Part shown: piece by piece, positions 1 to 10,154 of the stretch
Position numbering within the stretch: the first letter of the stretch is position 1
Layout: every line of letters begins with the position of its first letter
Assembly (NCBI GenBank): GCA_963833465.1
Contig: CAWHXW010000004.1
Coordinates: 930,001-994,000, forward strand
Source: Fen-1298 sp963833465
Lineage (GTDB): Bacteria; Bacteroidota; Ignavibacteria; UBA10030
Direction: 5' to 3'
DNA: 64,000 nt
Program-made: the position numbers and the translations under genes
Notes under the pieces: model-generated
Databases searched by the model: none
Seen by the model: only the letters and a program-made list of their open reading frames with translations
What the model was told of the DNA's origin: nothing

Positions 1-2
1 CT

Positions 3-689
3 TCCACACAACTCTTCCCTATCGGTACCATAAATGGCTACACGCCAATTTGGATAACTAATTCCGGAACTGTCGATACGATCATTACTCATGTTTCAGA
101 TGATTTTGGAAAAGCTATCGGCGGCGGCAGGGTAAAAGCAAAATGGAATATTAATGAAAGTATTCCCGGCGGAGGCAATTATACAATTAAGTTTGGGTGG
201 ATGCGAAAACAGGAAGACTCTATCTTTTATAAAACTTTACCAAACAGCACATGGCGAATATTCAATCTTGTTGATACGACACAAATTGCTTCAGCAGGTT
301 ATGCACGTGGTACTATGGCAGGTGGTAGAACTATACAGTACGCTGGTATAACTTCTCTTAGTACTTTCACTGTCGGTACTTTTACTAGTCTTACGAATGT
401 TGAAGAATCGAATACAAATATTCCAGCAATATATAGTTTAAATCAAAATTATCCGAATCCGTTTAATCCATCAACAACGATCTCTTTCGGTCTTCCAAAA
501 AAATCATTTGTCACGCTCAAGATCTACGATTTAATAGGAAGAGAAATAGCAACGATTGCCTCTGAAGAATTATCTGCCGGTAATTATACACGCATCTGGA
601 ATGCAAGCAGATTCGCCAGCGGCATTTATTTCTGCAAATTGCATGCCGGATCTTTTACTGAAACTAAAAAACTTTTATTGCTCAAGTAG
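3..689 (+). CDS. T9SS-exported protein, C-terminal part (runs off left edge)
   Basis: The frame is open from base 3 with no start in view, so only about 228 C-terminal residues are present. The last ~85 residues form a type A sorting tail of the type IX secretion system: NYPNPFNPSTTI, then the strands TLKIYDLIGREI and SGIYFCKL, then a basic end (KKLLLLK). In characterised systems this tail directs passage through the outer membrane and is then cut off. The part before it is rich in Gly, Thr and Ser and looks beta-structured; I recognise no family, so the cargo's function is unknown. The glycosidase cluster that follows starts 224 bases later behind its own promoter-like sequence, so the two need not be co-transcribed. 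Confidence 0.8.
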   Translation, partial: STQLFPIGTINGYTPIWITNSGTVDTIITHVSDDFGKAIGGGRVKAKWNINESIPGGGNYTIKFGWMRKQEDSIFYKTLPNSTWRIFNLVDTTQIASAGYARGTMAGGRTIQYAGITSLSTFTVGTFTSLTNVEESNTNIPAIYSLNQNYPNPFNPSTTISFGLPKKSFVTLKIYDLIGREIATIASEELSAGNYTRIWNASRFASGIYFCKLHAGSFTETKKLLLLK

Positions 690-833
690 TCAAAAACGAG
701 GACCGCAAATTATATCGAGGAAAATTAATCAAATATTAAAAGTATTTCGATATTTTTTCATATAAACCAATGTTTGTCTATAAATTGCTAATAGTGCAAT
801 TTAGTAAAGACATACTTTATCTAAATTCAATAT

Positions 834-862
834 TTGTTCAAGTTGATAAGTAGGTTTATATT
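834..862 (+). promoter_or_regulatory. sigma70-like promoter of the glycosidase cluster
   Basis: TTGTTC (834-839), a 17-base spacer and TATATT (857-862) stand about 50 bases before the GH3 start codon. The same geometry recurs before eight other genes in this window, which supports it. Prediction by eye only. Confidence 0.5.
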
Positions 863-913
863 GAAGTAAAACTAACAAACAAATAAAATAATGAAAGTGC
901 ATAGATAGGTACT

Positions 914-3226
914 ATGAAACAACTTGTTATCCTTCTTATTGTTCTAATAATGAACATCGGTTACGCTCAACAGCCGGCTTATAAAAATCCATCATTGCCA
1001 GTTTCACAGCGAGTTGAAGATTTACTCCAGCGAATGACATTAGAAGAGCAGGCAGCGCAACTCTATGGATGTTTTTCTGGAGACAGTCTTAACTTCGATG
1101 AGAACGACAACTTCATCGGTGTGCAAGATACCGCAATTCTTATTCATGGGATCGGCAGTTTTGGAACAATGTCTCTTTGGCAAACACATTCGCATCGTCA
1201 GCGAGCACAACGTATCAACAGCATTCAGCGTTATATGATCGAGAAATCTCGTTTGGGCATTCCATTATTTTTCTTCGGTGAAGCACTTCATGGATTTATG
1301 GCAGACGGTGCTACGTCATTCCCGCAAGCAATCGCTCTGGGAAGCACGTGGGACACCACTTTAGTCGAGCAGGTATTCACTGCGGCAGCATTAGAAGCAA
1401 GTTCGCGTGGAACTAGACAAGTCCTTTCGCCGGTAGTTGATTTGGCTCGCGATCCACGATGGGGACGTACCGAAGAATGTTACAGCGAAGATCCTTATTT
1501 GGTATCACGCATGGGCATAGCAGCAGTATTTGGATTTCAAGGGCGTGATAGTGTGATAGATTCTCACCATGTTGCAGTGACTCTTAAACACTTTGCCGGA
1601 CATGGACAGCCCGAAGGCGGCCGTAATATCGCTCCTGTAAATTATTCGGAACGTGAATTTCGCGAGAATCATCTCTACCCTTTTGAAATGGCTGTAACCA
1701 AAGCTCATGCACGATCATTAATGGCATCATACAATGAATGGGATGGCATTCCAAATCATGTAAATCACAAATTACTTACCGACATTCTTCGTGGAGAATG
1801 GGGATTCAATGGTTTTGTGATGAGCGATGGCGGCGGCATGGATGTTACTTATCGTGAACATCTTGCAGCTGCGGATTCGATCGAATCCGGTATTCTTTCT
1901 CTTAATGCCGGCATTGATTATGAACTCGGCAGAGGGACTTGTTTCGGGCCGCTCATTGAACAAGCAAAAAAAGGAAAAGTCTTTGAGTCAGCTATACGCA
2001 AGGCGGCGGGTAACGTATTGCATGTAAAATTTGATTGCGGATTGTTCGATCATCCATACGCCGACGTCAATTTAATGGAACACGTTACTAATTCCAAAGA
2101 GCATAAGGCAATTGCTCTTAAAGCGGCACACGAAGCAATGGTTCTATTAAAAAATGAGATGAAGACTCTCCCATTCAAAGCGGAAAAAATAAAAACGCTT
2201 GCCGTAATCGGTCCTAATGCTGCAGATATTCATCTTGGCGGCTATTCAGATATTCCAATGCAAGGCGTAAGTGTCCTGCAAGGCATGCAAGAATTTGCTA
2301 AAGGAAAATTTCAGGTGCTTTATGCTGAAGGATGCAAATTGACATTGAATAAGGAATTTCATTGGCAGGTTCGTGAAAATCCAATATTAGGCGATCCTGA
2401 TAGCGACAAAAAATTAATTGCTGAAGCAGTTAAAGTGGCACAAAAGAGCGATGCAGTAATTCTTGCGTTAGGTGAAAATGAATTGATCTGCCGTGAAGGC
2501 TGGTCGGAAAATCATTTAGGCGATCGTGATAATCTTGATCTTGTCGGCAGACAAAATGATCTGGCAAATGCAATTCTGAAAACCGGTAAACCGGTTGTTG
2601 TCCTGCTTATCAATGGAAGGCCAATTACAATTAATGAGATAAGCAAAAAAGCAAATGCAATTATCGAATGCTGGTACCTTGGGCAGGAATCCGGCAATGC
2701 TATTGCTAATGTGATTTTCGGAAAGGTTAATCCATCCGGTAAGCTTACAGTGACTTTCCCTCGCTCCGTCGGACAGTTGCCTTGTTATTACGATCATAAA
2801 CCGTCTCGAATGCGTAGTTATGTATTAGCTGATTCCTCGCCGCTTTATCCATTCGGTTTTGGTTTAAGCTATACACATTTTGAATATTCAAACCTCCACA
2901 TTTCACCTAAAAACATAAGTACGAAAGGAACTGCTGAGGTTTCTGTAAATGTTCAAAACGTCGGACAAGCGGAAGGAGACGAAATAGTTCAGCTTTACAT
3001 TCACGACATTATCAGTCTTCCTACTCGGCCGGTGAAAGAATTAAAAGATTTCAACCGCATAAATCTCAAACCGGGAGAGACTAAAACCGTGAAATTCAAA
3101 CTTACGCCGGAAAAACTTGCTGCTATCGGATTGGATATGAAACGAACCGTTCCAATAGGGGCATACGAAATTATGGTTGGAAAAAATTCAGTGGATGTTA
3201 TGTGCGATACTTTGATGGTCGAATAA
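914..3226 (+). CDS. GH3 beta-glucosidase/beta-xylosidase, secreted
   Basis: A 770-residue glycoside hydrolase of family 3, expected to cleave terminal beta-linked glucose or xylose from oligosaccharides in the periplasm or outside. A signal peptide covers about residues 1-18 (cut after GYA). The N-terminal TIM barrel contains KHFAGHG near residue 220 and the nucleophile region VMSDGGG, with Asp305 as the predicted nucleophile. The alpha/beta domain contains AVIGPNA, and the C-terminal fibronectin-III-like domain (about 660-770) contains the YPFGFGLSYTHF junction typical of BglX-type enzymes. It is first in a row of four exo-glycosidases on one strand; the next starts 22 bases after its stop. 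There is no T9SS tail, so a periplasmic location is likely. Substrate (glucoside or xyloside) cannot be fixed from sequence alone. Confidence 0.93.
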   Translation: MKQLVILLIVLIMNIGYAQQPAYKNPSLPVSQRVEDLLQRMTLEEQAAQLYGCFSGDSLNFDENDNFIGVQDTAILIHGIGSFGTMSLWQTHSHRQRAQRINSIQRYMIEKSRLGIPLFFFGEALHGFMADGATSFPQAIALGSTWDTTLVEQVFTAAALEASSRGTRQVLSPVVDLARDPRWGRTEECYSEDPYLVSRMGIAAVFGFQGRDSVIDSHHVAVTLKHFAGHGQPEGGRNIAPVNYSEREFRENHLYPFEMAVTKAHARSLMASYNEWDGIPNHVNHKLLTDILRGEWGFNGFVMSDGGGMDVTYREHLAAADSIESGILSLNAGIDYELGRGTCFGPLIEQAKKGKVFESAIRKAAGNVLHVKFDCGLFDHPYADVNLMEHVTNSKEHKAIALKAAHEAMVLLKNEMKTLPFKAEKIKTLAVIGPNAADIHLGGYSDIPMQGVSVLQGMQEFAKGKFQVLYAEGCKLTLNKEFHWQVRENPILGDPDSDKKLIAEAVKVAQKSDAVILALGENELICREGWSENHLGDRDNLDLVGRQNDLANAILKTGKPVVVLLINGRPITINEISKKANAIIECWYLGQESGNAIANVIFGKVNPSGKLTVTFPRSVGQLPCYYDHKPSRMRSYVLADSSPLYPFGFGLSYTHFEYSNLHISPKNISTKGTAEVSVNVQNVGQAEGDEIVQLYIHDIISLPTRPVKELKDFNRINLKPGETKTVKFKLTPEKLAAIGLDMKRTVPIGAYEIMVGKNSVDVMCDTLMVE

Positions 3227-3248
3227 ATATTTTATAAGGATTACAATA

Positions 3249-5231
3249 ATGAATAAATTTTTTGCAGCGATTATTTTTTCAATCACAATTACGGCATTAA
3301 CACTTGCTCAAACAAGTACATTAGTAGTTGATGCTTCAAACCTGCGGCTCAAGATAAACAAAAATATCTATGGTCAATTTTCCGAGCATCTCGGCAATTG
3401 CATTTACGGCGGCATATGGGTTGGCGAGAACTCGAAAATTCCCAACACAAATGGAATTCGAAACGATGTCGCTGCTGCGCTGAAAAAAATTAAGGTTCCT
3501 GTGCTGCGATGGCCTGGCGGCTGTTTTGCTGATGAATATCATTGGATGAATGGCATTGGCTCGCGCGACAAACGTCCATCCATGATAAACACAAATTGGG
3601 GCGGCGTAACAGAAGATAACAGCTTCGGCACACATGAATTTTTAGAATTATGCCGCCAGATCGGATGTGAACCATATTTCACGGGAAATATTGGCAGCGG
3701 CACAGTACAAGAACTTTCACAATGGGTGGAATATGTCAATTCGGACAATGTAAGCCCGATGACCGAACTTCGGAAACAAAACGGACATGAAAAATCTTGG
3801 GGAGTAAAATATTGGGGAATTGGAAATGAAAGCTGGGGATGCGGCGGAAACATGCGACCGGAATTTTATGCAGATCAAGTGCGGCGTTACGGAACGTACA
3901 TGCGCGATTATGGTCAAAACAAAATTTTTAAGATTGCTTGCGGACCTTCCGATGGAGATTATCAATGGACAGAAACAATGATGAAAACTGCCTTCGGATA
4001 TATGTCCGGTTTGTCGTTTCATCATTATGCCTTTAATAACGGGAAGACTGCCGCAGATTTCGATGAAAGCGGCTGGTTTGATGTGATGAAAAACTCAATC
4101 ATTATAGACGAATATATCACAAAGCACAGTGCAGTTATGGATGTGTATGATCCAAATAAAAAAGTCGGACTCATGGTGGATGAATGGGGAACTTGGTATA
4201 AAGTTGAACCCGGCACTAATCCAGGATTCCTTTTTCAGCAAAATACAATGCGTGATGCGATCACTGCTGCATGCAATTTGAATATTTTTAACAATCACTG
4301 CGACCGTGTACGGATGGCAAATATCGCACAGATGGTGAACGTTTTGCAGGCAATGATTCTGACTAAAGATGATAAAATGATTCTTACTCCCACTTATCAT
4401 GTATTCGATCTTTTCAAAGTTCACCAAAACGCATTGTGGGTAAAAACAACATTGCAATCTCCAAATTATATCTTCGAAAAAGATACGCTGCCGGCAGTAA
4501 ATTGTTCCGCTTCGATTGATACGACAGGAAAACTTCACATTTCACTTTGCAATATTGATCCAAAATCAACTCAACATATTGCCTGTTCAATGAAAAATTT
4601 TAAAGCACAATCAGTGACCGGCAAAATCCTAACTGCACAAGAAATGAATGCATATAATTCATTTGAAAATCCCAACATTGTAGAGCCGCAGAAGTTTTCC
4701 GATTTTAAATTGAGCGACAATGAATTATCCATCACTCTTCCTCCAAAGTCCGTGATCGTTCTTGAGCTTCAAGGAACAGTCGAACTTGCACTTCCGCTCG
4801 AAGTAAAAAATCCAAAACACGGAATCATCTGCGAGTATTTTGAAGGATACTGGCAGAATCTGCCTGCGTTTGATCGATTAACTCCAAAACGTGTAGAAGT
4901 TCTTCCGCAGATTATCATTCCCGAAAATAATTCGGGTGAAAATTTTGCCACTCGATACAACGGTTACATTAAATTACAAAAAGATGGGATGTACACATTC
5001 TCAATAAATTCTGACGACGGAGCCGATCTCGTCATTGATGATAATCTCATAATCGATAACGATGGTCAGCACGCTCCGCAAGAGCAATCCGGCACAACCA
5101 TTTTAAAGTCAGGTTTTCATAAAATAAAAGCCGGATTTTTTCAAGCCGGCGGCGGAAAAGTGCTAGATGTGAGTATTGAAGGACCCGAAATGCCAAAACA
5201 AATTATTTCAAAGGATTTTCTTTTTCACTAA
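3249..5231 (+). CDS. GH51 alpha-L-arabinofuranosidase with C-terminal PA14 domain
   Basis: A 660-residue exported enzyme predicted to release terminal alpha-L-arabinofuranose from arabinoxylan, arabinan or arabinosylated xyloglucan. Signal peptide about residues 1-20 (TLAQ). The GH51 barrel shows YGQFSEHLG, VPVLRWPGGCFAD, the acid/base motif WGIGNES (Glu194) and the nucleophile motif MVDEWGTWY (Glu312); the 118-residue spacing suits this clan A family. After the beta-sandwich, about residues 525-655 form a PA14-type domain (CEYFEGYW, FSINSDDGADLVIDD, GFHKIKAGFF), often a carbohydrate-binding module in glycosidases. The start at 3249 has AAGGA 8 bases upstream. It sits between the GH3 and GH95 genes with gaps of 22 and 11 bases, indicating an operon. 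Confidence 0.93.
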   Translation: MNKFFAAIIFSITITALTLAQTSTLVVDASNLRLKINKNIYGQFSEHLGNCIYGGIWVGENSKIPNTNGIRNDVAAALKKIKVPVLRWPGGCFADEYHWMNGIGSRDKRPSMINTNWGGVTEDNSFGTHEFLELCRQIGCEPYFTGNIGSGTVQELSQWVEYVNSDNVSPMTELRKQNGHEKSWGVKYWGIGNESWGCGGNMRPEFYADQVRRYGTYMRDYGQNKIFKIACGPSDGDYQWTETMMKTAFGYMSGLSFHHYAFNNGKTAADFDESGWFDVMKNSIIIDEYITKHSAVMDVYDPNKKVGLMVDEWGTWYKVEPGTNPGFLFQQNTMRDAITAACNLNIFNNHCDRVRMANIAQMVNVLQAMILTKDDKMILTPTYHVFDLFKVHQNALWVKTTLQSPNYIFEKDTLPAVNCSASIDTTGKLHISLCNIDPKSTQHIACSMKNFKAQSVTGKILTAQEMNAYNSFENPNIVEPQKFSDFKLSDNELSITLPPKSVIVLELQGTVELALPLEVKNPKHGIICEYFEGYWQNLPAFDRLTPKRVEVLPQIIIPENNSGENFATRYNGYIKLQKDGMYTFSINSDDGADLVIDDNLIIDNDGQHAPQEQSGTTILKSGFHKIKAGFFQAGGGKVLDVSIEGPEMPKQIISKDFLFH

Positions 5232-5242
5232 AACTGATACAG

Positions 5243-7609
5243 ATGAAACAACAAATGCCTTTGCGAACGGTTTCCCGATATATCATAGTGTTTGTCATTT
5301 TCATTTTTCCTCTTCGTGTCTTCTGCATAGAACAATCCGACGGCTCTCAATCAAAATTATCCAATCTTAACATTCTATGGTACAAACAACCGGCAAAAGA
5401 ATGGGTTGAAGCACTTCCTATCGGTAATGGACGATTAGGTGGCATGGTCTTCGGCAGAATTGATTATGAGCGTATTCAACTTAACGAAGAATCTATGTGG
5501 TCTGGAAGTCGAACAGTGACAGATAAACCTGATGCATACAAATATCTGCCAGAGGTTCGCCGCTTACTTTTTGAAGGTAAGTACGCGGAAGCCCAGCGCA
5601 TCACTGAGCATAATATGATGGCTGAAGGAACATGGAATATGTATCAGTCATTGGGAGATTTATTTTTAAAGATAGATCATTGCTGTGGCATTTCAGAGTA
5701 TCGTCGGGAGTTAAATCTCGACGAAGCAATTGTGCGTATTTCGTACAAATCAGGAAACGTCACTTTTCAAAGGGAATATTTTTCTACGCCTGTTGATCAA
5801 GGATTGGTGATTCGATTCACTTGCAGCAAAGCGGGAATGTTAAATCTATCTGCACGTCTTACACGTGCTAAAGATGCTAAAATTGTTGCTGCAAATCATT
5901 CAATCATTATGAATGGACAGGTAACAGCAGGCGATGTTAATGTCATTGGATTAAATCCCGGCGTGCATTATGAAGCACAATTGGCTGCTTTTAACGACGG
6001 CGGAAATATTTCCGTCAGCGGTGACAGTCTTATCATTCGTAATGCCGATACAATCGTTTTCCATTTTGCGGCAGCAACGGATTATTGGGGGAAAAATCCG
6101 CATACAGTCTGCGAACAGAATTTGAAATTACTTGCTGAAAAAAAATACGAGACGATTAAAAAGGATCATATCTCTGAGCATCAGCGCCTTTTTAACCGAG
6201 TAAAACTAGATTTAGGAACAAATAAAAATGCTTATCTCCCTACAGATGAAAGACTGCAAGCTTTTAAAAACGGAAGTGAGGATCCGCAATTATTAAGCTT
6301 ATATTTCCAATATGGAAGATATCTTCTCATTTCTAGTTCTCGTCCGGGTGATCTTCCCGCAAATCTGCAAGGTATTTGGGCTGATGGATTGACAACACCA
6401 TGGAATGCCGACTATCACATTAATATCAACATTCAAATGAATTATTGGCCGGCTGAAGTAACCAACCTTGCTGAATGCCACTTGCCTTTTATCGCGCTTG
6501 TCGATAGTCTCAGGAGAAGCGGCAGAGAGACTGCAAAAAATATGTACAATTGTCGCGGCTTCGTCGCACATTTTACAACCGATGTTTGGTATTGGACAAC
6601 TGCTACAGGGAAAGCAGAATGGGGAATGTGGCCGATGGGTGCGGCATGGAGCTGCCAGCATTTGTGGGAACACTATGCATTCAGCGGCGATAAAATTTTT
6701 CTCGAATATGCTTATCCAATATTGAAAGAAGCTTCGTTGTTTTTCGTTGACTATCTTATAAAAGATCCGAAAACCGGATTTATGGTTTCTGGACCATCAA
6801 GCTCTCCAGAAAATAAATTTATCACTAAAGATGGGGACACTTCCAATATTACAATGGGACCAACGATGGATATGGAAATTATTTGGGATTTATTCACAAA
6901 CACAATCGAGGCGTCTAAAATACTTAAAACCGATGAAGAATTCAGAAAACAGATTGATTCACTTCGATCTCGACTAAGTCCCCTGCGCATTGGCAGCGAT
7001 GGCCGATTGATGGAATGGTCTGAAGAATTTGAAGAAGCAGAACCGGGGCATCGCCATATCTCACACCTCTTTGGATTATATCCGGGCAAACAAATCACAA
7101 TGCGTCAGACTCCAGAATTGGCTGAAGCAACAAGAAAAACAATCGATTATCGTCTTGCCCATGGAGGCGGTCACACAGGTTGGAGCCGTGCATGGATTGT
7201 CAATTATTTTGCACGCCTCGAGGATGGCGAGAAAGCTTACGAAAATCTTGCAGCATTGCTCCAAAAATCTACTTTACCAAATTTATTTGATAATCATCCC
7301 CCTTTTCAAATAGACGGCAACTTTGGCGGGACATCCGGCATTGCCGAAATGCTTCTCCAAAGCCATGCAGGTGAAATTAATTTACTTCCTGCTTTGCCGA
7401 AAGCTTGGAAATCTGGCAGTGTGAAACGCTTATGCGCGCGAGGCGGTTTTGAACTATCCATTGAATGGCAGAACGAGAAACTTAAGAGCGCTACTATAAA
7501 AAGTACGTGGGGAAAAGTTTGTAAAGTACGTTACAAGGAACAAACAGTAGAACTTAAAATGAAACCGGGAGAATTTGCCACCCTGGATGAAAACCTCCAG
7601 CGTCAATGA
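5243..7609 (+). CDS. GH95 alpha-L-fucosidase / alpha-L-galactosidase
   Basis: A 788-residue exported member of glycoside hydrolase family 95, an inverting family acting on terminal alpha-1,2-linked L-fucose or L-galactose, such as the fucosyl side chains of xyloglucan. A hydrophobic N-terminus (about residues 10-27) acts as signal peptide. The N-terminal domain starts with LWYKQPAKEWVEALPIGNGRLG. In the (alpha/alpha)6 barrel the two Asn of NINIQMNYWP (Asn394, Asn396) and Asp691 of QIDGNFGG match the water-activating residues of characterised family members; Glu523 in SSPENKF is the likely general acid. All key residues are present, so it should be active. A second ATG lies at 5255; neither has a clear ribosome-binding site. 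Fucose and galactose specificity cannot be told apart here. Confidence 0.92.
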   Translation: MKQQMPLRTVSRYIIVFVIFIFPLRVFCIEQSDGSQSKLSNLNILWYKQPAKEWVEALPIGNGRLGGMVFGRIDYERIQLNEESMWSGSRTVTDKPDAYKYLPEVRRLLFEGKYAEAQRITEHNMMAEGTWNMYQSLGDLFLKIDHCCGISEYRRELNLDEAIVRISYKSGNVTFQREYFSTPVDQGLVIRFTCSKAGMLNLSARLTRAKDAKIVAANHSIIMNGQVTAGDVNVIGLNPGVHYEAQLAAFNDGGNISVSGDSLIIRNADTIVFHFAAATDYWGKNPHTVCEQNLKLLAEKKYETIKKDHISEHQRLFNRVKLDLGTNKNAYLPTDERLQAFKNGSEDPQLLSLYFQYGRYLLISSSRPGDLPANLQGIWADGLTTPWNADYHININIQMNYWPAEVTNLAECHLPFIALVDSLRRSGRETAKNMYNCRGFVAHFTTDVWYWTTATGKAEWGMWPMGAAWSCQHLWEHYAFSGDKIFLEYAYPILKEASLFFVDYLIKDPKTGFMVSGPSSSPENKFITKDGDTSNITMGPTMDMEIIWDLFTNTIEASKILKTDEEFRKQIDSLRSRLSPLRIGSDGRLMEWSEEFEEAEPGHRHISHLFGLYPGKQITMRQTPELAEATRKTIDYRLAHGGGHTGWSRAWIVNYFARLEDGEKAYENLAALLQKSTLPNLFDNHPPFQIDGNFGGTSGIAEMLLQSHAGEINLLPALPKAWKSGSVKRLCARGGFELSIEWQNEKLKSATIKSTWGKVCKVRYKEQTVELKMKPGEFATLDENLQRQ

Positions 7610-7657
7610 TTGATATTTTTATAAATTATTTAATCCTGAATGAAAGGGCCAATTTCA

Positions 7658-10099
7658 ATGAACATGCGAAATCAACAAACTTATTTATTTTTTCCGCGTT
7701 TTTATTTTTTCATTTTTTTTATTTCAATTTCATGGACGGCTTTTTCAGCTGATCCCCGGAAAATCGAAAATTTTGGGAAAGACTGGAAATTTAATTTAGG
7801 TGATGTGAGCGATGGCCAAGAGCCCAATCTTAATGATTCACAATGGAGATCACTTGACCTTCCACATGATTGGAGTATTGAAGGTAAAATCAGCGAGGAC
7901 AATCCGGCAACTCCGGGCGGTGGCGCATTACCGGGAGGTATAGGTTGGTATCGAAAAAGTTTCACGTTGCCTATAAGTGAGAAAAATAAATTTGTATTCA
8001 TTGATTTCGATGGAGTATATCGAAACAGCGAAGTATGGATCAATGGCCATTATCTAGGCAAACGGCCGTACGGTTACAGTTCTTTCCGCTATAACTTGAC
8101 GTCATTTTTGAAATATGGAAAAAATAATGTATTGGCAGTCAAAGTTGACAATTCACAGCAACCAAATTCCCGCTGGTACTCAGGATCTGGAATTTATAGA
8201 AATGTTTGGCTTGTAACCACTGAAAATATTTATATAGATCATTGGGGAACATATCTTACTACACCGGAAGTAACAGAACAATCTGCTGCGGTTCTTCTTC
8301 AAGTTAAAGTGCAGAATACTACGGCACAAGATCAAACAATAACTCTTCAAACTGAAATTGTCGATGCCCAAGGGAAAGAGATCGCTGAAATAAAAACCAG
8401 CAAAAAAGATATGGCTAATTCTGATATTGAGGTAGAGCAGAAACTAACTGTTTCCAATCCAATATTATGGTCATTGGAAAATCCATACCTTTATAAAGCT
8501 GTCACAACAATTACATGCAATGGAAAAAAATACGACAACTATGAAACACAATTCGGTATTCGGAAATTTGTATTCGATGTTGAAAAAGGGTTCTTGCTAA
8601 ATGGAAAACATGTGAAGATTAATGGTGTGTGCGATCATCACGATCTTGGTTGTTTGGGAACTGCAATAAATCGACGAGCATTGGAGCGCCAGTTGGAGAT
8701 TTTAAAAGGAATGGGGGTAAACGGTATCCGCACATCTCATAATCCGCCAGCTCCTGAATTATTGGAACTATGCGATCATATGGGATTCATTGTTATGGAT
8801 GAAGCTTTTGATATGTGGAAAAAAGGAAAAACAGCATTCGACTATTCATTAAATTGGGATGAGTGGCACAGGCGGGATATTCAAGATATGGTGCTGCGTG
8901 ACCGGAATCATCCGAGCATTTTCATTTGGAGTATAGGCAACGAAGTAATAGAACAATGGGATAAAAAAGATATAAGCGGAACCGTGATTGCAAAAGAGCT
9001 CGCTTCGATTATTAAATCTTTAGATCCTACACGCCCCATCACATCCGCATGTAATGATCAAGACACATTGAATCCAGTTATTAAATCCAATGCACTTGAT
9101 CTGATTGGATATAATTATGCTCAAAACTCTTTTCCAAATTTTCCAAAAGTGTACCCCGGAAAGAAATTTATCGGTACTGAAACAGTGTCATCATTAAATA
9201 CTCGCGGCTGTTATGATATGCCGTCTGATAGCATTCGGCGATGGCCATCCAGAGACACATCAATAAAGTTTGGCAATTTCGATTGGACCTGTTCTGCATA
9301 CGATAATTGCAGTGCACCTTGGGGCTCGACACATGAAGAGACTTGGAAGGTTATAAAGAAATACGATTTTCTTTCCGGACAATTTATCTGGACAGGATTT
9401 GATTATTTAGGAGAACCAACACCTTACTGGTGGCCGGCACGAAGTTCATATTTTGGTATTGTAGATTTAGCCGGTTTCCCGAAAGATGTATATTATATGT
9501 ACCAGAGTGAATGGACAAACCAACCAGTGCTGCATGTATTTCCTCATTGGAATTGGAAACAAGGTGATATAATAGATGTATGGGCTTATACAAACTGTGA
9601 AGAAGTAGAATTATTCCTTAACGGTACGTCAATGGGAACTCAGAAAAAGAGCGGTGACAAACTCCATCTTGTCTGGCGCTTGACCTACACTCCTGGTACC
9701 TTGAAGGCTATCGGCCGCACGGGCGGAAAAGAAATTCTGACTCAGGAAATCAAGACAGCAGGAGCTCCAGCAAAGATCGTACTTGAAGCTGATAGAAGCA
9801 TTATCACAGCTGATGGAAAAGATCTTTCATTTGTTACTGTAAAAGTTTTAGATGAACAAGGTATTCTGGTTCCGTATGCAGACAATTTGATTCACTTTGA
9901 TATTTCTGGTGAAGGTAAAATTGTAGGCGTTGACAATGGACTCGAAACAGATCATAATTCATTCAAATTAAAAGAGCGCAAAGCTTTCAACGGATTATGC
10001 TTGGTCGTTATACAGTCGAATGAAAAAGTTGGTAAAATTACTTTGAGGGCAAAATCACAAGATATGAATGATGCAACAATAGATATTGACTCGAAATGA
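7658..10099 (+). CDS. GH2 beta-galactosidase, secreted
   Basis: A retaining beta-galactosidase-type enzyme of glycoside hydrolase family 2, about 813 residues. I chose ATG 7658 because AAAGGG lies 9 bases upstream; an in-frame ATG at 7640 would add six residues. A hydrophobic leader (about 12-30) ends at FSA. The order is: jelly-roll sugar-binding domain (WKFNLGD to RNVWLVT), immunoglobulin-like domain, TIM barrel with the acid/base in IWSIGNE (Glu429) and the nucleophile in IGTETV (Glu508), then DUF4982-like and Ig-like C-terminal domains, as in Bacteroidetes polysaccharide-locus galactosidases. With GH3, GH51 and GH95 upstream it completes a set that strips galactose, fucose and arabinose from hemicellulose. 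Both glutamates are intact, unlike the GH2-like protein at 61166-63796. Confidence 0.93.
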   Translation: MNMRNQQTYLFFPRFYFFIFFISISWTAFSADPRKIENFGKDWKFNLGDVSDGQEPNLNDSQWRSLDLPHDWSIEGKISEDNPATPGGGALPGGIGWYRKSFTLPISEKNKFVFIDFDGVYRNSEVWINGHYLGKRPYGYSSFRYNLTSFLKYGKNNVLAVKVDNSQQPNSRWYSGSGIYRNVWLVTTENIYIDHWGTYLTTPEVTEQSAAVLLQVKVQNTTAQDQTITLQTEIVDAQGKEIAEIKTSKKDMANSDIEVEQKLTVSNPILWSLENPYLYKAVTTITCNGKKYDNYETQFGIRKFVFDVEKGFLLNGKHVKINGVCDHHDLGCLGTAINRRALERQLEILKGMGVNGIRTSHNPPAPELLELCDHMGFIVMDEAFDMWKKGKTAFDYSLNWDEWHRRDIQDMVLRDRNHPSIFIWSIGNEVIEQWDKKDISGTVIAKELASIIKSLDPTRPITSACNDQDTLNPVIKSNALDLIGYNYAQNSFPNFPKVYPGKKFIGTETVSSLNTRGCYDMPSDSIRRWPSRDTSIKFGNFDWTCSAYDNCSAPWGSTHEETWKVIKKYDFLSGQFIWTGFDYLGEPTPYWWPARSSYFGIVDLAGFPKDVYYMYQSEWTNQPVLHVFPHWNWKQGDIIDVWAYTNCEEVELFLNGTSMGTQKKSGDKLHLVWRLTYTPGTLKAIGRTGGKEILTQEIKTAGAPAKIVLEADRSIITADGKDLSFVTVKVLDEQGILVPYADNLIHFDISGEGKIVGVDNGLETDHNSFKLKERKAFNGLCLVVIQSNEKVGKITLRAKSQDMNDATIDIDSK

Positions 10100-10154
10100 A
10101 CAAGACGACAATTATTTAACAACTTTTACATGCTGTATTTGATTAATCAACATA

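Noticed and set aside
3336..4538. Overlapping minus-strand open frames inside the GH51 gene
   Set aside because: Shadows of a strongly supported gene: no families, no ribosome-binding sites, Cys/His-rich composition typical of antisense frames. The same holds for similar frames in the other large genes.
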